The notes beneath the pieces are model-generated. The model saw only the letters and a list, made by a program, of their open reading frames with translations, was not told where the DNA came from and did not search any database. DNA of 64,000 nt, from positions 1,426,001-1,490,000 of the forward strand of contig NZ_LR738849.1 of assembly GCF_902702915.1 (NCBI RefSeq). The letters are read 5' to 3'. The position numbers were made by a program, and so were the translations under genes. Shown here piece after piece: positions 1-8,973 of this stretch. Each line of letters begins with the position of its first letter. The first letter of the stretch is position 1. Origin of the DNA: Desulfovibrio sp. 86 (GTDB taxonomy: Bacteria > Desulfobacterota > Desulfovibrionia > Desulfovibrionales > Desulfovibrionaceae).

Positions 1-685
1 CAACGCCAAGGTCATTGTAACGGAGTTCAGCGGGGTGCAGGCGGCATTTCTGGTCTCGTCCGTCACGAGCATCCACCGCATGACCTGGGACCGCATCGAA
101 CCGCCGAACCAGTACGTGCAGAACTACTCGCGCGACAGCATCACCGGCGTGCTGCGCATTCAGGACAGAGTGCTCTTTATTCTGGATATGGAAAAAATTC
201 TGGCCAGCCTGGACAGCACGCTGGACATGTCGCAGATCAAGGTGGACACCTCGCCCGTGGAGGGCGCGGCCCAGTTTCATCTGCTTGTGGCCGACGATTC
301 CAACTCGCTGCGCCACATCATCAAGTCCTCGCTGCAAAAATCCGGCTTTCAGGTCACGGCCGTGGCCAGCGGACGTCAGGCCTGGGAATTTCTGCAAAAA
401 ACCCGCGACGAAGCCCAGGCCCAGGGCAAGGAACTTACCGACATCGTCCATCTGGTCATTTCGGACATCGAGATGCCCGAAATGGACGGCCACATGCTCA
501 CGGCAAAAATTCGCGACACCCCCGGCATGAACACCCTGCCCATCATCCTCTTTTCTTCGCTCATCACCGAAGCCCTGTACGCCAAGGGCGTCAAGGTGGG
601 GGCAGACAAGCAGGTGTCCAAGCCCGACCTGCCCGGCCTCAGCAAGATCATTCGTGAGCTCATAGCCGAAAAACTGAACAAGTAG
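1..685 (+). CDS. cheV: Chemotaxis coupling protein CheV (5' truncated by window)
   Basis: The frame is open from base 2, so the real start lies outside the window. The visible part holds the end of a CheW-like coupling domain, then a response-regulator receiver domain from about base 270. The receiver acidic pair is the Asp-Asp in LVADDS, and the phospho-acceptor Asp is in VISDIEMPEMDG (codon at 464-466). A CheW plus receiver order is diagnostic of CheV, which couples chemoreceptors to CheA and helps adaptation at the cytoplasmic signalling array. A hairpin terminator-like element follows at 725-764. Confidence 0.9.
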   Translation, partial: NAKVIVTEFSGVQAAFLVSSVTSIHRMTWDRIEPPNQYVQNYSRDSITGVLRIQDRVLFILDMEKILASLDSTLDMSQIKVDTSPVEGAAQFHLLVADDSNSLRHIIKSSLQKSGFQVTAVASGRQAWEFLQKTRDEAQAQGKELTDIVHLVISDIEMPEMDGHMLTAKIRDTPGMNTLPIILFSSLITEALYAKGVKVGADKQVSKPDLPGLSKIIRELIAEKLNK

Positions 686-720
686 CCGCCCCCGACAGGC
701 GCGTGCTGTTTGAAAAAATG

Positions 721-790
721 CTTTGTGGGGGAGGGACCCTTTTGCAAAAGGGTCCCTCCCCCACGCCCCCACCCCCCAAAACTCTTATCT
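721..790 (+). terminator. 3'-end hairpin repeat (family A, copy 1)
   Basis: A perfect inverted repeat with 20-bp arms (725-764; GTGGGGGAGGGACCC... and its complement meeting at TTTTGCAAAA) is followed by a C-rich tract and CAAAACTCTTAT. It starts about 35 bases after the cheV stop. The same element follows five other genes in the window, always in the direction of the gene before it. Transcription termination is inferred; there is no long uninterrupted T run. Confidence 0.65.
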
Positions 791-840
791 TTGCCTGCTA
801 CCCTTGAAAAAATGTATGCGCTCTACTCCTGCCCCTGGTC

Positions 841-1686
841 CTATTCCTGGGTCTGTGCCTGCGCCCCATTTTCGGTAACGCATACCGGGACGCAGTACTT
901 TGCCACGTACTCCATGGGGTTTGTGGAAATGATATAACTGGCCATGTCATAGCCGTACATGTGGCCGTTGATGACCCAGCCGCGCTGCTCAATGGCGTCC
1001 ACCATGCGGCTGTAGGCATCTGCATGGCTTTGGGTATCACCTTTATGATAAAACCTCGCGTACAACCCGGCGGGGCGAATGAACAGGTTTTCGCGTCTGC
1101 TTTCCCTTGATGCGCCGCAGAAAAAATAGTCCGCCAGATACACGCGGGTAGAAATCTTTTCCTTTTCCGCCAGAAAACCAAGAGGCATGGGCACAGGACG
1201 CCCCTGCTTTTCAAACTTTTCTGCAAATTCGGCAAATATTTCAATGGAACCTTCTTCGGTTGCCTGGTCTTCTTCGCTCACAGGCGTCAATTCAAGCCGC
1301 TCTTCCGGCATTTTCACAAGGTCCAGGACGTCGTAGCGGGCGTTCAGTGCTTCATGGCCAAAGGCTATGGTCGCTTCAAGCATTTTTTCCCTGGCGGCCA
1401 TACGCATGCGCTCCCGATGCAGGAGCCGCTTTTTTTCCTCAAGATGCGTCAGCAGGCCCGCAGGATCGGGTTCCTGCATGAAGGTGCGTATTTCCTTCAG
1501 CGAACTGCCCGTTTCCTTGAGCATGGCCACCATGTCGAATTCATAAAACTGCCCGATGTGATAGCGCCTGTAGCCATTTTCCGACACAAGGCGCGGCTTC
1601 AGCAATCCTTCCTTGTCATAAAACAGCAAGGTGTCTTTTCGCGTTCTGCACAGCCTGGCGAATTCTCCCGTGCTCAAATACTTCAT
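841..1686 (-). CDS. MerR-family transcriptional regulator with GyrI-like effector domain
   Basis: A 281-residue protein. Residues 1-70 form the MerR winged-helix DNA-binding domain (FARLCRTRKDTLLFYDKEGLL, then a GYRRY wing). A coiled-coil dimerisation helix follows (about 80-120), then a C-terminal domain (about 150-270) resembling the GyrI/BmrR drug-binding fold. It is divergent from an efflux operon and the shared region holds a MerR-type promoter (1696-1726). The likely role is a drug-responsive activator of that operon, like BmrR. The ligand is unknown. Confidence 0.85.
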   Translation of the reverse strand: MKYLSTGEFARLCRTRKDTLLFYDKEGLLKPRLVSENGYRRYHIGQFYEFDMVAMLKETGSSLKEIRTFMQEPDPAGLLTHLEEKKRLLHRERMRMAAREKMLEATIAFGHEALNARYDVLDLVKMPEERLELTPVSEEDQATEEGSIEIFAEFAEKFEKQGRPVPMPLGFLAEKEKISTRVYLADYFFCGASRESRRENLFIRPAGLYARFYHKGDTQSHADAYSRMVDAIEQRGWVINGHMYGYDMASYIISTNPMEYVAKYCVPVCVTENGAQAQTQE

Positions 1687-1695
1687 ATGTCCCCC

Positions 1696-1726
1696 TTGAC
1701 TCTGGAGTTACTCCATACCTTATGGT
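1696..1726 (+). promoter_or_regulatory. MerR-type promoter with 19-bp spacer and operator
   Basis: The -35 box is TTGACT (1696-1701) and the -10 box is TATGGT (1721-1726), separated by exactly 19 bp. MerR-family activators act on such over-long spacers. The spacer contains the perfect dyad TGGAGT-T-ACTCCA (1703-1715). It faces the efflux genes. The 1722 start codon of the longer efflux reading frame lies inside the -10 box, which supports the later start at 1809. Confidence 0.8.
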
Positions 1727-1808
1727 GACTGACGTCACTATGAAAAGCAAGACTGACAGCAAGACGAATAGCCATAAAATCGCGCAGCGCCCGCCTCAAG
1801 AGGAAACG

Positions 1809-3161
1809 ATGACCATACCCCCAAAAGCCACGAATCCCCGTAACGTCCGGCTTCTCACCGCCCTCGCCGCCCTGCTCTGCCTCTGTCTGGCGCAGGCCGG
1901 TTGCAGCGATCAGGAGCACCCCGCAACCGACACGCCGCAGGCGCGCTATCTGCCCGTGACGCCGGAGCGCCTTGTGCTGACCAGCGAACTGCCCGGCCGT
2001 GTGGCGGCTCTGGTCACGGCCGAAGTGCGCCCGCAGGTGGACGGCATCATACAGCAACGCTTGTTTGAAGAAGGGGCGGTCGTAGCCAAGGGGCAGACGC
2101 TTTACCAGATCGACCCCGCCGTATATGAGGCAGCCAGAAACACCGCCAAAGCCGAACTGGAGGAAGCCCAGGTGCATGCGGCGGCCCAGCAGAAACGCGA
2201 AGCCCGCGTCAGGGTGCTGGCCAGGGCCAATGCCGTGAGCCAGCAGGAGCTGGACGACGTGCAGGCCGAACTGGGCCGGGCCAGGGCGCGCGTGGCCAGG
2301 GCACGTGCCGCGCTGGAAACGGCGGAGATCAATCTTGACTATACGCGCATCAAGGCTCCTGTGGCCGGAAAGATCGGCAGGTCGTCGGTCACGCGGGGCG
2401 CGCTTGTCACGGCCAACCAGACAAGCCCTCTGGCGGTCATACAGCAGATTGACCACGTATATGTGGACATCACCCAGCCCAGCGCCAGCATGCTGCGCCT
2501 GCGCCGCCTTGCCGCGTCCCTTGGCCCGGCCTGGGGAAAGGGCGCCAGCGGGGCGCGCCTTATTCTTGAAGACGGCACGCCGTACGCCGCGTCAAATGCA
2601 CTAACTGCGCCAACTGCGGCGGGTGCGCAAAATGCGGCGGACGCGCCAAATGCAGATGGGGCGGCCAATACGGCGGACACGGCAGGGGCCGAACTGCACT
2701 GGATTACGGGCGACCTGCTGTTTGCGGAAATAAGCGTGGCCCAGTCCACCGGCAACGTGAGCCTGCGCGCCCTGTTTCCCAATCCCGAAGGACTGCTCTT
2801 GCCGGGCATGTACGCCCGCGTGCTCATCGAAGAAGGCGTCATCGAAAACGCGCTTCTTGTTCCCCAACGGGCTGTCATGACTGACAGTGAGGGACGCCAT
2901 TTTGTCCTGACCCTGCAGGGCGCGGCCCCGACATTTACGGTACAGAAAAAAAATGTGCAGCTTGACCGCCCCCACGGCAACCGCTGGCTTGTGCGCTCCG
3001 GCCTCGAAGCCGGTGACCTCGTGGTCATTGAGGGGCTGCAAAAAGCCGTGCCCGGCGGCAAGGCTGCCGGAACCCCGTGGCAGGCGGAGGCCAGCACGCA
3101 AGTCAGCGCGCAGCCCAGGGCCGACACGCAGGACGGCCACAACAATCAGGGTGGGCGATAG
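1809..3161 (+). CDS. RND efflux periplasmic adaptor (membrane fusion protein, AcrA/MexA type)
   Basis: The start at 1809 is chosen because AGAGGAAACG precedes it and the longer reading frame begins inside the promoter. The 450-residue product has a hydrophobic N-terminus ending in LAQAGC, a plausible lipobox. It then has a lipoyl/barrel-sandwich half (VRPQVDGIIQQRLFEEG), an Ala-rich alpha-helical hairpin, the second lipoyl half (YTRIKAPVAGKIG) and a beta-barrel. An Ala/Asn/Thr-rich low-complexity insert (about 2590-2690) interrupts the barrel region, and the C-terminus is polar. It bridges the inner-membrane pump and an outer-membrane channel. The stop codon directly abuts the pump ATG. Confidence 0.9.
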   Translation: MTIPPKATNPRNVRLLTALAALLCLCLAQAGCSDQEHPATDTPQARYLPVTPERLVLTSELPGRVAALVTAEVRPQVDGIIQQRLFEEGAVVAKGQTLYQIDPAVYEAARNTAKAELEEAQVHAAAQQKREARVRVLARANAVSQQELDDVQAELGRARARVARARAALETAEINLDYTRIKAPVAGKIGRSSVTRGALVTANQTSPLAVIQQIDHVYVDITQPSASMLRLRRLAASLGPAWGKGASGARLILEDGTPYAASNALTAPTAAGAQNAADAPNADGAANTADTAGAELHWITGDLLFAEISVAQSTGNVSLRALFPNPEGLLLPGMYARVLIEEGVIENALLVPQRAVMTDSEGRHFVLTLQGAAPTFTVQKKNVQLDRPHGNRWLVRSGLEAGDLVVIEGLQKAVPGGKAAGTPWQAEASTQVSAQPRADTQDGHNNQGGR

Positions 3162-6100
3162 ATGGCCGCCTTCTTTATCAACCGACCCATATTCGCCACC
3201 GTACTGGCCATCTTGCTCATGCTGGCCGGGGGGCTTGCCCTGCGCAGCCTGCCCATCGCCCAGTACCCCGACATTGCCTCGCCGCAAATTTCCATCAACG
3301 GCCAGTATCCGGGCGCTTCAGCGGCAATTGTGGACCAGAGCGTAACCCAGGTCATCGAACAGCAGATGAAGGGCATCGACAACCTGCTCTATATGAATTC
3401 ATCCAGCGATTCGTATGGCAACGTGGAAATGGTGTTTACCTTTGAGGCGGGCACCAATATCGATATTGCCCAGGTGCAGGTGCAGAACAAGTTGCAGCAG
3501 GCCTTGCCCATGCTGCCGGAATCCGTGCAGCGCCAGGGATTGCAGGTCAGCAAGGCAGTGGAAAACTCCTTTATGACCATAGCTTTTTATGTTGATGACG
3601 CCTCTATGAGCGCGGGCGAAATCAGCGACTATGTGGCCAGCAACCTTATAGACCAGCTCAACCGGGTGGAAGGCGTCGGCTCCACCACGCTTTACGGCGG
3701 CGTCAATGCCATGCGCATCTGGTGCGACCCGGCAAAAATGGAGCAATACCGCCTGAACCCGCAGGACATTGTGGCAGCCGTGCAGGCACAGAACGCACAG
3801 GTGGCGGGCGGTCAGACTGGCGCAGGCCCCGCAATGCCGGGACAGGAAATCAGCATCACGGTCAATGCCGCATCCCGCTTGCAAACAGTGGATGAGTTCC
3901 AGCGCATACGCCTGCGCACCGAAGCCGATGGTTCGATACTGCGGCTCGGCCAGGTGGCCCGCGTGGAGCTCAATGAAGAAACCTTTATGGGGCAGTCGCG
4001 CTTTAACGGCAACCCTTCCGTGGGCGCGGCCGTAAAGCTGGCCTCAGGCGCCAACGTCATCAAGACCACGAACGCCATCAAGGCCGAACTGGCCTCCCTT
4101 TCGCGCTTTTTCCCCCAGGGCATGCAGTATGCCTTTGCCGACGACAGGGCCCCCATTGTGGAAAAATCCATAAGTTCGGTAGTGCACACCCTGCTGGAGG
4201 CCGTGGTTCTTGTGGTTGCCGTCATGTTTCTGTTCTTGCAGAGCTTCCGCTCCACGCTGATTCCCGCCATCACCGTGCCTGTGGTCTTGCTGGGCGTGTT
4301 TGCCGTGCTGTCTCTGGCGGGATACTCCATCAACACCCTGACCATGTTCGGTATGGTGCTGGCCATCGGCCTGCTGGTGGACGACGCCATTGTGGTTGTT
4401 GAAAACGTGGAGCGCCTCATGCGGGACGAAATGCTCAGTCCCAAGGAGGCTGCCCTCAAGTCCATGCGGGAAATCACGGGCGCGCTGGTGGGCGTGGCCG
4501 TGGTCATTTCGGCCGTTTTTGTGCCCATGGCCTTCATGTCCGGGTCCACTGGCGTCATCTACCGCCAGTTTTCCATAACCATTGTTACGTCTATGGTACT
4601 GTCGGTGCTGGTGGCCATTGTGCTCACGCCAGCCCTGTGCGCCATCATGCTGCACACACACGCCCCCGGCCAGGGCGAGGGACTGTTTGGCCGGTTCAAC
4701 CGCTGGTTTGACCGCCTGACGCGGCGCTACGCCGTCAGCCTGCGCCCCATGCTCGACAAACCCAAACGCTGGGTCGGCTTCTTTGTGGCGGGCCTCGCCG
4801 TATGCGCTGTCCTGCTGTTCCAGTTGCCCGGCGCGTTTTTGCCGGAAGAAGATCAGGGCATACTTTTTCTCGATATCCAGTTGCCGCCGGGGGCCTCCTT
4901 CGAACGCACGGCCAAGGTGCTGGCGCAGGTGGAAGACTATTTTCGCCAGGACGAAAAAGAGGCCGTGGAGAGCGTCTTTACTGTCATGGGCTGGGGCTTC
5001 AGCGGCACGGGCCAGGGTTCGGGCATGGCTTTCGCCCTGCTCAAGGACTGGGGCGAACGCGGCAAGGGGCAAGGGGTTTTTGACATCATGAGCAGGGCCA
5101 ATGCCCGGTTTGCGGACATCCCCGAAGCCCAGCTTTTTGTCATGGCTCCCCCCGCCGTTATGGAGCTTGGCAACTCTTCCGGCTTCAATATGGAACTGAT
5201 GGACCGGGGCAACAGGGGGCACGAGGCGCTGATGGCGGCCAAAGACGCTCTGCTGCAAAAGGCCGCCACGCAGAAGGCCATCGCCAATGCCCGGTACAGC
5301 GGCCTGGACGATGCCGAGCAGTACCGCTTGATCATCGACAGCGACAAGGCAGGGGCCCAGGGCCTGAACATAGCCGTGGTCAACGGGGCCATAGGCGCAT
5401 ATTGGGGCGGGGAATACATCAATGACTTTGTGGACAAGGGGCGCACCAAGAAGGTGTACCTGCAGGCGGAACCGGCCTTTCGCTCCAGCGCGGAAGACTT
5501 TCGCCGCTATTATGTGCGCAACAGTGTGGATGAAATGGTTCCCTTTGCCAGTTTTATTGATGTGGAATCCATCAACGCTTCGCCCAAACTTACCCGTTAT
5601 CAGGGCGTACCCGCGGTGAAAATTGAAGGTGAGGCCGCGCCTGGCCAGAGCTCCGGCCAGGCCATGAAGGCTATGGAGGCCAGCGCCAAAGATCTGCCGC
5701 CGGGATTTGACTTTGCCTGGACAGGACTATCTTATCAGGAGAGGCTTTCCGGTAATCAGGCGCCCATGCTCTATGCCATATCCCTGCTGGTGGTCTTTCT
5801 CAGTCTGGCGGCCCTGTATGAAAGCTGGAGCATCCCCGTATCCGTGCTGCTGGCAGTGCCCACCGGCCTTGTGGGCGCGCTTGCCGGGGCCTGGTTGCGC
5901 GGGCTGAACAATGACGTCTACTTTCAGATCGCGGTGCTGACCATCGTGGGCCTGTCCGCCAAGAACTCCATCCTGATTGTGGAATTCGCCCGCGCCCAGC
6001 ACAGGGCTGGCAAAAGCCTGATCGCCGCCGCCATTGAGGCGTCACGGCTGCGTCTGAGGCCCATCCTCATGACCTCCCTGTGCTTTATCCTGGGCGTCAT

Positions 6101-6281
6101 CCCTCTGGCATTGAGCAGCGGAGCCGGGGCCGGAGCGCAGAACGCCCTGGGCACTGTGGTGATGGCGGGCATGCTCACGGCAACCGCGCTTGGCATCTAT
6201 TTTACGCCGCTGTTCTTTGTCCTGATTGTAAAAATGCTGGGCAGACCATTGGCCGGTGGCGGCAACCGGCAAAAAAGCTGA
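3162..6281 (+). CDS. RND multidrug efflux transporter, HAE1 family (AcrB/MexB type)
   Basis: At 1039 residues it is the usual length for AcrB-type pumps. The N-terminus FFINRPIFATVLAIL is typical. The proton-relay acidic pair is in LLVDDAIVVVENVER (TM4), and the partner Lys is in LSAKNSILIVEFARAQ (TM10). Two large periplasmic loops carry the porter domains. It uses proton influx to expel hydrophobic or amphiphilic compounds. It is co-transcribed with the adaptor (TAGATG junction). No outer-membrane TolC-type gene is in the window, so a channel encoded elsewhere is probably used. Confidence 0.95.
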   Translation: MAAFFINRPIFATVLAILLMLAGGLALRSLPIAQYPDIASPQISINGQYPGASAAIVDQSVTQVIEQQMKGIDNLLYMNSSSDSYGNVEMVFTFEAGTNIDIAQVQVQNKLQQALPMLPESVQRQGLQVSKAVENSFMTIAFYVDDASMSAGEISDYVASNLIDQLNRVEGVGSTTLYGGVNAMRIWCDPAKMEQYRLNPQDIVAAVQAQNAQVAGGQTGAGPAMPGQEISITVNAASRLQTVDEFQRIRLRTEADGSILRLGQVARVELNEETFMGQSRFNGNPSVGAAVKLASGANVIKTTNAIKAELASLSRFFPQGMQYAFADDRAPIVEKSISSVVHTLLEAVVLVVAVMFLFLQSFRSTLIPAITVPVVLLGVFAVLSLAGYSINTLTMFGMVLAIGLLVDDAIVVVENVERLMRDEMLSPKEAALKSMREITGALVGVAVVISAVFVPMAFMSGSTGVIYRQFSITIVTSMVLSVLVAIVLTPALCAIMLHTHAPGQGEGLFGRFNRWFDRLTRRYAVSLRPMLDKPKRWVGFFVAGLAVCAVLLFQLPGAFLPEEDQGILFLDIQLPPGASFERTAKVLAQVEDYFRQDEKEAVESVFTVMGWGFSGTGQGSGMAFALLKDWGERGKGQGVFDIMSRANARFADIPEAQLFVMAPPAVMELGNSSGFNMELMDRGNRGHEALMAAKDALLQKAATQKAIANARYSGLDDAEQYRLIIDSDKAGAQGLNIAVVNGAIGAYWGGEYINDFVDKGRTKKVYLQAEPAFRSSAEDFRRYYVRNSVDEMVPFASFIDVESINASPKLTRYQGVPAVKIEGEAAPGQSSGQAMKAMEASAKDLPPGFDFAWTGLSYQERLSGNQAPMLYAISLLVVFLSLAALYESWSIPVSVLLAVPTGLVGALAGAWLRGLNNDVYFQIAVLTIVGLSAKNSILIVEFARAQHRAGKSLIAAAIEASRLRLRPILMTSLCFILGVIPLALSSGAGAGAQNALGTVVMAGMLTATALGIYFTPLFFVLIVKMLGRPLAGGGNRQKS

Positions 6282-6285
6282 AGCT

Positions 6286-6318
6286 GCGGCGGCAGCGCCA
6301 ATGGAGCGCTGCCGCCGC
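6286..6318 (+). terminator. Hairpin between the RND pump and the MFS gene
   Basis: GCGGCGGCAGCGC (6286-6298) and its exact complement (6306-6318) form a 13-bp stem with a 7-base loop, five bases after the pump stop. No T run follows, so it may stabilise the 3' end or attenuate rather than fully terminate transcription. Confidence 0.4.
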
Positions 6319-6342
6319 CACAAGAACCTTGCATGAGTTTTT

Positions 6343-7914
6343 ATGAATACGGATACTCCTGATACGCATCGTGCGTCCCCTCCCAATGCTCCTGTCCGGA
6401 AGAGTCTTTCCAAGGCCGCCCGCTGGCGCGTGCTCATGGCCGTTATGGTGGCCTGGCTGCCCATTGCTATGGACATGACCATTCTTCATATCGCCGTGCC
6501 TTCGCTGACGCTCTCATTGCAGGCCACAGGCACGGAAATTCTCTGGATCATAGACATCTATCCCCTGATCATGGCCAGTCTGCTGGTGCCCATGGGCACG
6601 CAGGGCGACCGCATCGGGCCACGGGCGCTGTTGCTTGTCGGGCTGGCCATCTTTCTGGTCGCTTCGCTGGCAGCGGCCTTTTCGCCCACGGCCAGATTCC
6701 TGATCATGTCCAGGGCGCTTCTTGCCGTGGGCGCGGCCATGATTGTGCCCAGCGTGCTGGCCATCATACGGATCACCTTTGAGGACTGGAAAGAACGGGC
6801 CATGGCCCTGGGCATCTGGGGCACGGTGAGCACCGTGGCCGCAGCCATGGGACCTCTGGCGGGCGGCATTTTGCTTGAGCACTTCTGGTGGGGTTCGGTC
6901 TTTCTCATCAACGTGCCCATTATTCTGGGCATCTTGCCTCTGGCCGCCATGTTGCTGCCCAAACCCCAGGTAAAAACGCGCGGCTCATGGCCCATCGGCC
7001 AGGCGCTCACGCTGGCGGCGGGCCTCATGGGCACGGTATATGCGGTAAAGGCCGTCTTCAAACAGGGAGCGTCACTGCTGCTGTGCGGCGGCGCGCTGGT
7101 TTGCGGCGTCACGCTGCTGACGCTTTTTGTCCGCCGCCAGCTGACAGCGGCTACGCCCATGCTTGATCTGGGGCTTTTCCGGCTGCCCGCCATCCGCGTG
7201 GGCCTTGTGACCGCCCTTGTGGTTTCGGGCGCGCTGGCTGGCGTGGAACTGACCATTGCCCAGGAACTGCAATTTGTTCTGGGGCGCACTCCCTTGCAGG
7301 CTGGCATCTTTATGCTGCCCATCATGGCGGCCTCCGCCGTGGGCGGCCCGCTGGCAGGAAAGCTGGTGGTCTTTGGGGGCTTGCGAAAGGTCTGTACGCT
7401 CTCGCTGCTGGCCGCAGGGGCCAGCCTTGCCGGGCTTGGCCTGGCAAGTTTTCACGACGCGGGCTGGCTTGTGGCTTCCTATATGGTGGTGCTGGGCCTT
7501 TCACTCAGCATCGGCCTGACGGCCTCGTCCATTGCCATCATGGGCAGCGTGCCGCCGGAAAAGGGCGGGGCCGCCGGGTCCATCGAGGCATTGGGCTATG
7601 ACCTGGGCGCGGGGCTCGGCATCACAGGGTTTGGCGTGCTGCTGGCCGCCAATTACAGCTCCGCCCTGCGGCTGCCGGAACAGTTGCGGCAAAGCCTGCC
7701 GCATGGCGTCGCGGATTCCATCAGCGACACCATGGTGGCAGCGGAACTGGCAGGCGGCGAACAGGGCAGGATCATTGCCGAGGCCGGACAGGCGGCCTTT
7801 TCCGCCGCGCACAGCACGGTGCTGCTGTCAGCGGCGTTTCTGGTGTGTTTGCTGGGAATCTGGGTCTTCAACGGACTGCGCAACTATACTCCTGGCGAAC
7901 AGGGCAAAACCTGA
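6343..7914 (+). CDS. MFS exporter, DHA2 (14-TM) family, QacA/SmvA-like
   Basis: A 523-residue protein, very hydrophobic, with length and pattern fitting the 14-helix DHA2 drug:proton antiporters. Motif D1 is seen as MDMTILHIAVPSL in TM1. Motif A is MGTQGDRIGPR in the loop between TM2 and TM3. WIIDIYPLIMASL resembles the QacA/SmvA subgroup, which exports quaternary cations. It lies 61 bases after the RND gene and may belong to the same MerR-controlled unit, although a hairpin intervenes. No strong ribosome site is visible. The substrate is not predictable. Confidence 0.85.
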   Translation: MNTDTPDTHRASPPNAPVRKSLSKAARWRVLMAVMVAWLPIAMDMTILHIAVPSLTLSLQATGTEILWIIDIYPLIMASLLVPMGTQGDRIGPRALLLVGLAIFLVASLAAAFSPTARFLIMSRALLAVGAAMIVPSVLAIIRITFEDWKERAMALGIWGTVSTVAAAMGPLAGGILLEHFWWGSVFLINVPIILGILPLAAMLLPKPQVKTRGSWPIGQALTLAAGLMGTVYAVKAVFKQGASLLLCGGALVCGVTLLTLFVRRQLTAATPMLDLGLFRLPAIRVGLVTALVVSGALAGVELTIAQELQFVLGRTPLQAGIFMLPIMAASAVGGPLAGKLVVFGGLRKVCTLSLLAAGASLAGLGLASFHDAGWLVASYMVVLGLSLSIGLTASSIAIMGSVPPEKGGAAGSIEALGYDLGAGLGITGFGVLLAANYSSALRLPEQLRQSLPHGVADSISDTMVAAELAGGEQGRIIAEAGQAAFSAAHSTVLLSAAFLVCLLGIWVFNGLRNYTPGEQGKT

Positions 7915-8100
7915 TCCGACGGGAGCCTCATACCGCAGGAGCCCCCTCAAACGTGCTGACGGGATTTCGTGCTTGGCGGGCCTCGCTTCATGCCCGGATC
8001 ATGCCCGGATCGCGCCTGAGTCATGCTCGACGTGGCGCGTCATCACGTGCCCGACGCATGCCCGGCGTCATGCGCCCCTACATGCCCTTTTCACGCAAAA

Positions 8101-8132
8101 CCGCCGCGCGTCACCCTTCTGACGCGCGGCGG
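8101..8132. terminator. Strong hairpin upstream of fliR
   Basis: CCGCCGCGCGTCA (8101-8113) and its perfect complement (8120-8132) form a 13-bp stem with a 6-base loop, without a following T run on either strand. The preceding 150 bases contain several copies of ATGCCCGG but no gene. It may end the efflux transcript or lie in the fliR leader. Confidence 0.4.
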
Positions 8133-8179
8133 CCCCAACAGGCTGTTTTCTTTGGCAGCCATTTTGCAAATCCCCCGGC

Positions 8180-8971
8180 ATGGACGTGTTCAACTATAAC
8201 CAGGCAGAGGTACTGAGCCTCATACTGACCATGATGCGCGTCAGCATCGTCATGTTCATGCTGCCTGTGTTTTCCACCAACAATATTCCTGTGCAGGTCA
8301 AGGCCGCCATAACCCTGGTGTTCACGCTGGGCGTATGGCCGCATCTGGCGCTGCCGGGGAACCAGATGCCCACCCACCCTTTTGATATTGTGATCATGAT
8401 TCTGGGTGAAGCGGTTCTGGGACTGGTGCTGGGCATGGCCGTCAATTTTCTGTTCATGGCCATACAGGCTGGGGGCGAGCTGCTGGGCTTCCAGATGGGC
8501 TTTACCATGATCAACTTCGCTGATCCGCTTACCGGCAACCAGACGGGCGTTACGGCCTTTTTTCTCTGGATGGTGTCGCTGCTGACCTTTCTGGCGCTGG
8601 ACGGCCATCTGTACATGATCAAGGGCTTTGCCGAATCCTTCAAGCTGATCCCGCCGGGCGGGCTCTTCATCGGCCCCAACATCCTGTGGCAGATCCTGCA
8701 CCTTGCCGCGCAGATGTTCGTGCTGGCCCTGCAAATCGCGGCCCCGGTGATGGTGGCGCTATTTATGGTGGAAGTGGCTCTGGGCCTCGTGGCCCGCACC
8801 TCGCCGCAGATACACATTATGGAATTCGGCTTTCCAGCCAAGATCGGCGTGGGCTTTTTCTTTCTGGGCCTGCTGCTGGTCATCATGGCCGACCATGTGG
8901 AGACCTTTATTCTGGGACTGGACGGGCTGTTCACCAACCTGCTACGGTCCATGAGTCCTCTGTATCAGTGA
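8180..8971 (+). CDS. fliR: Flagellar export apparatus membrane protein FliR
   Basis: A 263-residue protein of normal FliR length with about six membrane segments. It shows the family pattern: early MMRVSIVMFMLPVF, the conserved loop GELLGFQMGFTMINFADPLTGNQ, then a late LVARTSPQIHIMEFGFPAKI segment. FliR is part of the FliPQR export gate through which flagellar axial proteins pass. No other flagellar gene is adjacent here. The next gene is convergent and its stop lies 2 bases away. No clear Shine-Dalgarno sequence precedes the ATG. Confidence 0.93.
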   Translation: MDVFNYNQAEVLSLILTMMRVSIVMFMLPVFSTNNIPVQVKAAITLVFTLGVWPHLALPGNQMPTHPFDIVIMILGEAVLGLVLGMAVNFLFMAIQAGGELLGFQMGFTMINFADPLTGNQTGVTAFFLWMVSLLTFLALDGHLYMIKGFAESFKLIPPGGLFIGPNILWQILHLAAQMFVLALQIAAPVMVALFMVEVALGLVARTSPQIHIMEFGFPAKIGVGFFFLGLLLVIMADHVETFILGLDGLFTNLLRSMSPLYQ

Positions 8972-8973
8972 TG

